Of a stretch of DNA of 64,000 nucleotides, positions 56,879 through 64,000 are shown piece after piece. Origin of the DNA: Variovorax beijingensis (GTDB lineage: Bacteria; Pseudomonadota; Gammaproteobacteria; Burkholderiales; Burkholderiaceae_C); NCBI RefSeq assembly GCF_007828835.1, contig NZ_VIVL01000006.1, forward strand, positions 62,001 through 126,000, in the 5' to 3' direction. Under the pieces are notes generated by a model. That model searched no databases, was not told the DNA's origin, and saw nothing but the letters and a program-made list of their open reading frames with translations. Position numbers and translations under genes: made by a program. How positions within the stretch are numbered: the first letter of the stretch is position 1; every line of letters starts with the position of its first letter.

Positions 56879-59119
56879 ATGGCAACGAGCCTCAAGACGG
56901 TGATGACGAAGCGCACGACCCGCGCGGGCGCCGAGCGCGTCGACGCGCGCGACAAGGTGCGCGGCGCCACGCGCTATGCGGCGGACGATGCGCGCGCCGG
57001 GCTGCTGCATGCCGCGCTGGTGCCCTCGCGCATCGCACGCGGCGCCGTCACCGCCATCGACACCGCGGCGGCGCAGCGCGTGCGCGGCGTTCGCACGGTG
57101 TTCACGCACGAGAACGCCGGCAGCTTCGACACCGGCGGCTTCCTGATGGGCGGCGGCTTCGGCTTCCAGAGCTTCTATCCGCTGCGCTCGCCGCAGGTCG
57201 CCTACCGCGGCCAGACCGTGGCGATGGTGGTGGCCGACACGCCCGAGGCCGCGCGCGAGGCCGCGGCGCTGGTGGCCGTGACCTATGCTGCCGTCCCTTT
57301 CGTGGCGACCATCGATGCGCCCGACGCCCAGCCGCAGGCGCAATCGGCCCTGCTGCCGCAGCCGATGTTCGCCGACCGGCGGGCGGGCGATGCCGAGGCC
57401 GTGCTCCAGGGCGCGGCCTTCACGGTGGACGCGGCCTACGAGTTGCCGATCCAGCACCAGAACCCGATGGAAATCATCGCGACCGTGGCCGAGTGGAGCG
57501 CCGACGGCGTGCTCACCATCCACGAGCCGACCCAGAATGCCGAAAGCGTGCGCCACGGCCTGGCGAAGCAGCTCGGCATCGAGCCGGCCAGGGTGCGCGT
57601 GCTGTCGCCCACGGTGGGCGGCGGCTTCGGCCAGAAGAACTCGCTGCAGTCGCACACCGCGCTGGTGGCGATTGCGGCGCGCGCGCTGGGCCGGCCGGTC
57701 AAGCTCGTGCTGTCGCGCAGCCAGCTGTTCCACAACGCGAGCTTCAGGCCGGCGAGCCGCCACCGGGTGCGCCTGGGCGCCGACCACGGCGGCAAGCTGG
57801 TCGCCGCCATCCACGAGATCGACCAGCAGACCTCGCGCCACGACCTGTTTCCGTCGAGCGGCACCGAGATCACTGCGCGGCTCTACGGCATCGGCAATTT
57901 CCTCGGCCGCGAACGGCTCGTGCGCACCGACGTGCAGACGCCCGGCTACATGCGCGCGCCGTTCGAGCATCCGGCCGCCTTCGCAATCGAAAGCGCGGTG
58001 GACGAGATGGCCTACGCGCTCGGCCGCGACCCGGTCGCGTTCCGGCTGGCGAACGACGCGGCCGTCGATCCGATCAGCGGCAAGCCCTTTTCGTCGCGCC
58101 ACCTGGCCGAGTGCCTCGCCAAGGGGAGCAGCGCCTTCGGCTGGGCGCGCCGCACGATGGCGCCGCGCTCGATGCGCGCGCCCGACGGCAGCCTCATCGG
58201 ATGGGGCGTGGCGGCCGGCGCCTACAAGGCGGCGATTGCTCCGGCCGTGGCCAAGGTGCGACTCGATGCGAGCGGCGCGGTGCGGGTGGCGGTCGGCGGC
58301 CACGAGATGGGGCAGGGCATTCGCACCGCCATCGCATTGACGGTGGCGCGCGTGCTCGGCGCGCCGGTGGCCGCGGTGGAGATCCTGGTCGGCGACACCG
58401 CCGCCGCGCCGCAACACCTGACCGCCGGTTCCTGGGGCACGGCCACCGCCTTGCCGCCGGTGCAGGAAGCCGCGCAGCGGCTCATGGACGACCTGCGCCA
58501 GAACGCGGGTGCGCCAGGCGATGCGAACGGCGGCACGGCCGTGGCGCTGCTGCGTGCCTCGGGCCGTCCCTTTGCCGAGGCCGAGAGCCGGATGCGCGCG
58601 CCGGGCCAGCCGGAGCAGGTCTTCGGACGGCTCACCGGCGGCCTGCCCGCCGCGGCGGGGCCGGTGTACCCGGATTTCGTCGCCTTCAGCTTCATTGCGC
58701 ACTTCGTCGAGGTGCGCATCGAACCCACCACGCGGCGCATCCGCGTGCCGCGCGTGCTCAGCGTGGCCGACTGCGGCACGGTGGCCAGCCTGCGCACCGC
58801 ACGCAGCCAGGTCGAAGGGGGCGTGGTGTGGGGCATTGGCGCCGCCCTGCGCGAGGCGAGCGAGGTGGACACGCGCTACGGCGGCTTCCTCAACGCGGAC
58901 CTTGCGGAATACGTGCTGCCCGTGGCGGCGGACATCGGCCGCATCGATGTCGACTTCGTCGGCAAGCCCGACACGCGGCTCAATGCCATGGGCGTGAAAG
59001 GCCTGGGCGAAGTGGCCATGGTCGGCGTGGCGCCCGCCATCGTGAATGCGGTGTTCCATGCCACCGGCAAGCGCCTGCGCCGGTTGCCGCTGCGGCTGGA
59101 GGATCTGCTCGAAAGCTAG
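56879..59119 (+). CDS. paoC: Aldehyde oxidoreductase molybdenum-cofactor subunit (PaoC type)
   Basis: 746 aa, xanthine-oxidase-family large subunit with the molybdopterin cytosine dinucleotide site. It shows VGGGFGQKNSLQ, TPGYMRAPFEHPA, GGHEMGQGIRTAIAL and the active-site Glu in GVKGLGEVAMVG. Oxidises aldehydes to carboxylic acids. The start at 56879 lies 2 bp after the paoB stop. No PaoD-type cofactor-insertion chaperone is visible next to it. Confidence 0.93.
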   Translation: MATSLKTVMTKRTTRAGAERVDARDKVRGATRYAADDARAGLLHAALVPSRIARGAVTAIDTAAAQRVRGVRTVFTHENAGSFDTGGFLMGGGFGFQSFYPLRSPQVAYRGQTVAMVVADTPEAAREAAALVAVTYAAVPFVATIDAPDAQPQAQSALLPQPMFADRRAGDAEAVLQGAAFTVDAAYELPIQHQNPMEIIATVAEWSADGVLTIHEPTQNAESVRHGLAKQLGIEPARVRVLSPTVGGGFGQKNSLQSHTALVAIAARALGRPVKLVLSRSQLFHNASFRPASRHRVRLGADHGGKLVAAIHEIDQQTSRHDLFPSSGTEITARLYGIGNFLGRERLVRTDVQTPGYMRAPFEHPAAFAIESAVDEMAYALGRDPVAFRLANDAAVDPISGKPFSSRHLAECLAKGSSAFGWARRTMAPRSMRAPDGSLIGWGVAAGAYKAAIAPAVAKVRLDASGAVRVAVGGHEMGQGIRTAIALTVARVLGAPVAAVEILVGDTAAAPQHLTAGSWGTATALPPVQEAAQRLMDDLRQNAGAPGDANGGTAVALLRASGRPFAEAESRMRAPGQPEQVFGRLTGGLPAAAGPVYPDFVAFSFIAHFVEVRIEPTTRRIRVPRVLSVADCGTVASLRTARSQVEGGVVWGIGAALREASEVDTRYGGFLNADLAEYVLPVAADIGRIDVDFVGKPDTRLNAMGVKGLGEVAMVGVAPAIVNAVFHATGKRLRRLPLRLEDLLES

Positions 59120-59128
59120 GACCGGAGG

Positions 59129-59488
59129 CTACCTGCCGGTGCCGAACGAGTTGACGTGCACCTCGACGATGTCCACGAATTCCGGCAGCTCGAGCAGGAA
59201 CTCGGAATCGCGTGCGAGCGGCGCCACGCGCAGCGGATCGCCGCGTTGCGCGTGCATCGCGTGCATGTGCTCGATCGATTGCCAGTAGGAGACGGTCCTG
59301 AATTCGGCGGTCTCGCCGTTCAGCTTGCGAAAGTACTGCACGCCCAGGCATTCCGGTTTCTTGGCGATCTCCTGGATGCCATGCTCGAAGCTGTAGCGCA
59401 GGTATTCGTCGGCGCGCGCAATGGGGGTGCGGCCTTGCCACACGCGCCCGATCAAGGGGGTGGCGAGCAGTTTGCATTCGACGGCCAT
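59129..59488 (-). CDS. Small monooxygenase-fold (ABM-like) protein
   Basis: 119 aa, likely a dimeric alpha-beta barrel (AVECKLLATPLIGRVWQGRT, GVQYFRKLNGETAEFRTVSYWQSIEHMHAM). Such proteins act as small monooxygenases or ligand binders. Convergent with paoC across 9 bp. Role unknown. Confidence 0.68.
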   Translation of the reverse strand: MAVECKLLATPLIGRVWQGRTPIARADEYLRYSFEHGIQEIAKKPECLGVQYFRKLNGETAEFRTVSYWQSIEHMHAMHAQRGDPLRVAPLARDSEFLLELPEFVDIVEVHVNSFGTGR

Positions 59489-59511
59489 GGATGCTCCTTT
59501 TCGGGGAAGAC

Positions 59512-59540
59512 AAAAAAACGAACGGCACCCCGCGTGCCGT
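59512..59540 (-). terminator. Probable terminator downstream of GTPase operon
   Basis: On the minus strand, ACGGCAC and GTGCCGT form a 7-bp stem with a 5-base loop, followed after TCG by seven T (plus-strand A-run at 59512-59518). It lies about 90 bp beyond the GTPase stop. Confidence 0.5.
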
Positions 59541-59631
59541 CGATGTCTTCGAACAAAGCGTGGGGCGCACGGCAGCGTCAGCACGTAGGAATCCGGCGCC
59601 TCCGCCTGCAAGCGAAGGCAGGAGCCGGCGC

Positions 59632-61047
59632 TCAGGGCTCGAACGCTTGCAGCAGCGTGCGCGCGAGATCGGCCGCGAGCGCATCGCGCTGCGGTGCCGG
59701 GCGCCAGAAGCCGCGCGAGGCCAGGCCCGCCGATACCCATTCGGGATGGCTGCGTGCAGGCCGCGCCGCGCGCACGGCGGCGGCCGTGGCGCGCGTCGGC
59801 GCGTCCTGCGTCGCGCTCGTTTCGGCCGCGATGCGCCCCGTGGCCGCATGCCCGCGCTGCTCCAGTGCGCGCGTGAGCTTCAGCTGCCAGGCCACCAGCG
59901 CAAACAGCACGCCGTCCTCGACCGTGAGCTCGTGCACGTTGCGCAGCCGGTTCGCCAGCTTGCGGCCGAACGGGCCCCAGCCCTGCGACACCGCGCCGCC
60001 GATGGCGCCGCCCAGCGCCGCGCCCGTGCCGAGCGAAATGCCGGCTACGGCCAGGTCCGCCACCACGCCCACGGCCGCGCCGATGGCCGCGCCCTTGCCG
60101 AGCCGCAGGCCCGCGTCCTTCAGGGCTTCGGGGCTGAAGAAGTCCAGCGTCCAGCGGCCTTCGATGAGCGGCAGCGGCGCCTCGCCCGCATCGTCCTGGC
60201 GGAAGCCGTAGAGCGCGAGCAGGTCGTCGGTGCAACGCTGCGCCTTGTCGAACACGTCCTTCCGCAAGGCCGCGACGAAGGCTTTGCGGCGCGCCGTGTC
60301 GGCGAACTCCTCGGCCGGCACCGTGCGGCGCAGCGCGGCGGCATCGACCAGCAGTTCCGCGATGCGCGCGCAGGCCGCGCCGCGGCGCTCCGCGGCTTCG
60401 GCGGCGAGCGAATCCACCACCGCGCGCAGCTGCTCGCGGCGGTCACGCAGCAAGGTCGACAGGTCGCCGTAGAGCTCGCGCTCGGCTCCAACGAAGGGCG
60501 CGGCGGCGTCGAAGCGCACCTGCACGTGCAGTCCGTAGGCCGAGAGCAGTTCCTTCCAGTCGGGCTCGCGGCTGGCCGCATCGCGCACGAAGTTGAGCAC
60601 CGGCAGCACGGGCCGGGCGCAGGAGTTGAGCAGCTCGATCTCGTCGCGGAACTTGGGCAGCACCGGCTCGCGTACATCGATCACGAGGAAGGCCGCATCG
60701 ATGCCCTGCATGGTGCGCAGCACCTTGGCTTCCTGCTCGAACACGCCATGCGCTTCGGGGCCTTGCAGGAACTGGCGGATGCGCTCGGGCGGCGTGGCCT
60801 GCGCATCGAAGCCGGCCAGGTGCTCGCGCAGCGCCACTGCGTCCTCGAGGCCCGGCGTGTCGAAGAAGCGCACGGCGGCCTGGCCGTTCACCTCGAGATC
60901 GATGGACTCCACATGGCGCGTGGTGCCGGGGCGCTGCGACACTTCGCCGAAATTGGCGCGCCGCGTCAGCGTGCGCAGCAGCGAGGTCTTGCCCGCGTTG
61001 GTGTGGCCGACCACGGCGATGCGGATGGCTTGCTGCTGCTGCGTCAT
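59632..61047 (-). CDS. DUF3482 GTPase
   Basis: 471 aa. G domain at the N-terminus: GHTNAGKTSLLRTL (P-loop), FDTPGLED (G3), LPVLNFVRD-type G4 region. The C-terminal DUF3482 part holds a Gly/Ala-rich amphipathic stretch (LGKGAAIGAAVGVVADLAVAGISLGTG) that probably inserts into or contacts membrane. ATGA overlap with the DUF2868 gene couples them. Function unknown. Confidence 0.85.
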   Translation of the reverse strand: MTQQQQAIRIAVVGHTNAGKTSLLRTLTRRANFGEVSQRPGTTRHVESIDLEVNGQAAVRFFDTPGLEDAVALREHLAGFDAQATPPERIRQFLQGPEAHGVFEQEAKVLRTMQGIDAAFLVIDVREPVLPKFRDEIELLNSCARPVLPVLNFVRDAASREPDWKELLSAYGLHVQVRFDAAAPFVGAERELYGDLSTLLRDRREQLRAVVDSLAAEAAERRGAACARIAELLVDAAALRRTVPAEEFADTARRKAFVAALRKDVFDKAQRCTDDLLALYGFRQDDAGEAPLPLIEGRWTLDFFSPEALKDAGLRLGKGAAIGAAVGVVADLAVAGISLGTGAALGGAIGGAVSQGWGPFGRKLANRLRNVHELTVEDGVLFALVAWQLKLTRALEQRGHAATGRIAAETSATQDAPTRATAAAVRAARPARSHPEWVSAGLASRGFWRPAPQRDALAADLARTLLQAFEP

Positions 61048-62453
61048 GGGGTGGTGCCGAGGCCTTGCAATGCGTCTTCGAGCCGGGGCGTGGCCGCGAC
61101 GCGCGGCAAGCCGGTGCCCTGCAGCCAGTCGATCCAGCGCTGCGATGCGTTCGCGCCGGGCATGTCCCTGGCGGCCGGTGCCAGCCAGAGCCGGCATTCG
61201 CCGCAATGGGCCAGCACTTCGCGCAGGAAGCGTTCGGTGCCCCGGTCGGGGCTCGATGCGGCGTGGCACGCCAGCAGCACGGCACGCGGACGGGCCTGCG
61301 CCAACTGGTCGAGCAGCGCGCGGCGCGCGGGGGCGCTGCCGTCGATGCGCTGCACCTGGGCCGGGGTGATGGCGGGCAGGCCCTCGGGCGGCCACGGCGT
61401 ATCCGCAGGCAGCTCGAAGCCGATGACGAACAGGCTATCGCGCAGATCCGAAGGCGCAAGGCCCGCGGGCGCCGAGCCCGGCGCACGCCCCGGATCGGCA
61501 TCGACGATGGCGGGCGGCGCGAGCGCAGCGAAGCGCGCCGCGAGCCTGCGGTAGTAAGGATCGCTCCAGTCGGGCCGCAGCGCGGCGCGGCGCCGCTGCC
61601 ACACCGCCGCGCTCAGCAGCACCAGCGCCAGGCGCGGCAGCAGCCCGTACACCACGATGCAGCCGGTCAGCCACAGCGCCCACGTGCGCTGGCCCGCGGC
61701 GCCGGGCGAAGGGGAGAGCACGGTCGCGGCGTCGGGAACCGGAAAGCCGATCTGCGACGGCGCCCAGCCCAGCACCTGCACGGCGTGCACGAAGAAGGCC
61801 GGGTCGAGGATCGTCGTCTCCCAGCTCAGCGTGTAGCTGCGGAACGCCAGCGCGAACAGCAGCGCGGCCAGCACCACGGCGAACGAGAGCGACCAGATGC
61901 CGTGGCTCACCAGCCCCAGCGCCCAGGGCAGCAGCCTGGCGCGCGCGAGCAGCCCGGTGGCGGCCCGTACCAGCACCGGCACCTGGCCGCGCTTGCCGCC
62001 GGCCACGCGCGCGGTGAGCGACAGCCAGATCCATCCCAGCGAGCTCGTGTTGAACGCGCCGAGCGGCAGCCACAGGCCGGCCAGCCAGAGCAGCAGCGTG
62101 AGCGCATGCAGGCCGAGCAGGCTCGCGAGCGCGACGATCACGTTGATGTGCCGTTCGCCGCCGCCGACCACGTTGCCCGCGAGGCCCAGGCCGGCCATGA
62201 CGATGAGCGCCACCAGCCCGAGCAGCACCCATGGCGCCCATTGGCTGGCGCGTGCCAGCTCGGATTGCAGGCCGATGCGTTCACCGAGCAGGAGCGCGCG
62301 TACGGTGATGCGTGCCGGCGCGCCGCAAGCGCGGGCGAGGGCCGCGCGCAGGACCTCTGCGTCGTCGAGCGGACCTTTCTCCTCGGTCCATCGGATCGCT
62401 TCGGTGACGACCGCGTCCGGAAAGGCAGGTTCGCGCAACGCGGTGTTGGTCAA
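61044..62453 (-). CDS. DUF2868 membrane protein
   Basis: About 469 aa from a TTG at 62453 behind gaaggga; further TTG starts upstream are possible (to 62486). Around five membrane helices in the first 300 residues (WVLLGLVALIVMAGLGLAGN, VALASLLGLHALTLLLWLAG), then a cytoplasmic Rossmann-like C-terminal region. Paired with the DUF3482 GTPase. Family role unknown. Confidence 0.8.
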   Translation of the reverse strand: MTNTALREPAFPDAVVTEAIRWTEEKGPLDDAEVLRAALARACGAPARITVRALLLGERIGLQSELARASQWAPWVLLGLVALIVMAGLGLAGNVVGGGERHINVIVALASLLGLHALTLLLWLAGLWLPLGAFNTSSLGWIWLSLTARVAGGKRGQVPVLVRAATGLLARARLLPWALGLVSHGIWSLSFAVVLAALLFALAFRSYTLSWETTILDPAFFVHAVQVLGWAPSQIGFPVPDAATVLSPSPGAAGQRTWALWLTGCIVVYGLLPRLALVLLSAAVWQRRRAALRPDWSDPYYRRLAARFAALAPPAIVDADPGRAPGSAPAGLAPSDLRDSLFVIGFELPADTPWPPEGLPAITPAQVQRIDGSAPARRALLDQLAQARPRAVLLACHAASSPDRGTERFLREVLAHCGECRLWLAPAARDMPGANASQRWIDWLQGTGLPRVAATPRLEDALQGLGTTP

Positions 62454-62536
62454 CAGGGTCCCTTCGCAGCAAGTGGTGCCCCGCAAGTGCCGGGGCGCGC
62501 GAATTATGCCCGGCGCGCTTTGGGTGACCCATGAGA

Positions 62537-62562
62537 AACGGGGCCGCGCGAACGGCCCCGTT
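62537..62562. terminator. Strong hairpin, possible terminator
   Basis: AACGGGGCCG and CGGCCCCGTT form a perfect 10-bp stem with a 6-base loop (cgcgaa). T residues flank only weakly (TTGTTGTT on the plus side). It lies between the 24-aa peptide gene and DUF2868, so it probably separates these minus-strand units. Confidence 0.5.
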
Positions 62563-62599
62563 GTTGTTCAGCAGGCGAGTCGAAAACGCGTGCCCGGTT

Positions 62600-62674
62600 T
62601 CAGCGCAGGCCGAAGAACGAAAGCACGGCTACGACCACGACGACCAGACCGACGATGTAAATGATGGAATTCAC
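62600..62674 (-). CDS. 24-aa single-span membrane peptide
   Basis: GTG start at 62674 with a strong GAGGAG ribosome site 7 bases upstream. The peptide is almost wholly one membrane helix (SIIYIVGLVVVVVAVLSFFG) ending LR. Very similar short peptides occur in many proteobacteria, as I recall. The ribosome site and the plausible composition argue for translation. Function unknown. Confidence 0.6.
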   Translation of the reverse strand: MNSIIYIVGLVVVVVAVLSFFGLR

Positions 62675-62839
62675 GCGAGGACTCCTCGTTGTTGACGACA
62701 GCTCCAGCATCGCGCCCGGGGTGTCCGGTTGCTGTCGGCGGGTGGCGGCCTGTGCTGTAGGACTCGCGAAGACCGTCCGGGCGCCCGCCCCGCACGGCCG
62801 TAACTCTTGCTGACAAATCGCCGGCATGGGCTCAGGCAC

Positions 62840-64000
<1,161 letters not shown>

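Noticed and set aside
56597..59059. 820-aa open frame antisense to paoC
   Set aside because: Mirror of a well-conserved molybdenum enzyme; His/Arg/Gly-rich with no motif.

Overview
The window is a 64 kb piece of a high-GC betaproteobacterial chromosome. It is most like a Comamonadaceae genome of the Variovorax type. The evidence is the dense short-spaced genes with ATGA-type overlaps, many LysR regulators each divergent from a catabolic operon, a Bug-type solute receptor, a complete valine-degradation operon, and the DUF3348/DUF802/DUF2894 gene set I associate with Burkholderiales. This is inference from gene content; no marker gene such as 16S rRNA is present. I saw no rRNA, tRNA, CRISPR array, insertion sequence or prophage. 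No gene-free stretch exceeds about 300 bases.

Layout. 1-2.5 kb: end of an ethanolamine operon (permease, then EutB running off the left edge). 2.5-7.5 kb: FKBP isomerase, SDR/LysR pair, Tat-exported glucan protein OpgD, methyltransferase. 7.6-10.2 kb: first methylmalonate-semialdehyde dehydrogenase with a divergent LysR gene. 10.2-14.8 kb: LysR gene and a CoA-transferase / HMG-CoA lyase-like / VOC / Bug receptor operon around a perfect operator palindrome. 15.0-16.2 kb: lower-GC toxin/immunity-like pair. 16.2-18.3 kb: PAS-LuxR regulator divergent from scoAB. 18.4-20.1 kb: frameshifted CoA-transferase gene and a small hypothetical gene. 20.1-26.3 kb: LysR gene divergent from the valine operon (mmsA, LprI-like gene, isobutyryl-CoA dehydrogenase, 3-hydroxyisobutyryl-CoA hydrolase, mmsB). 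26.3-29.2 kb: MFS transporter with a coupled 51-aa membrane protein, LysR gene, Cys-rich protein. 29.3-32.6 kb: metR/metE with a consensus MetR box. 32.7-39.1 kb: ScfR-type regulator divergent from a methylcitrate operon (thioesterase, prpC, prpD, prpB) with an array of TTCGCAA repeats between them. 39.2-41.5 kb: small exported protein, tag, Nudix and two small conserved proteins. 41.7-45.8 kb: a four-gene operon with MotA-like and MotB-like membrane proteins. 45.8-49.7 kb: CbpM/CbpA, phosphatase, GST, phosphatidylserine synthase, SRPBCC protein. 49.7-53.6 kb: ArsR regulator, class A beta-lactamase, MurA paralogue with a coiled-coil HTH protein, PAQR protein. 53.7-59.5 kb: LysR gene, DoxX and a PaoABC-type molybdenum aldehyde oxidoreductase. 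59.6-64 kb: DUF3482 GTPase with DUF2868 membrane protein, a 24-aa membrane peptide, and an ABC exporter running off the right edge.

The main theme is acyl-CoA and branched-chain carbon catabolism. Valine degradation would yield propionyl-CoA, which the methylcitrate operon can oxidise; scoAB handles ketoacids, and several CoA-transferases and lyases feed in other acids. The most promising undescribed system is the four-gene operon at 41.7-45.8 kb. It has the hallmarks of an ion-driven MotAB/ZorAB-like motor with a long cytoplasmic tail, but two partner proteins of unknown function instead of the Zorya effectors. The second is the toxin/immunity-like pair at 15.0-16.2 kb.
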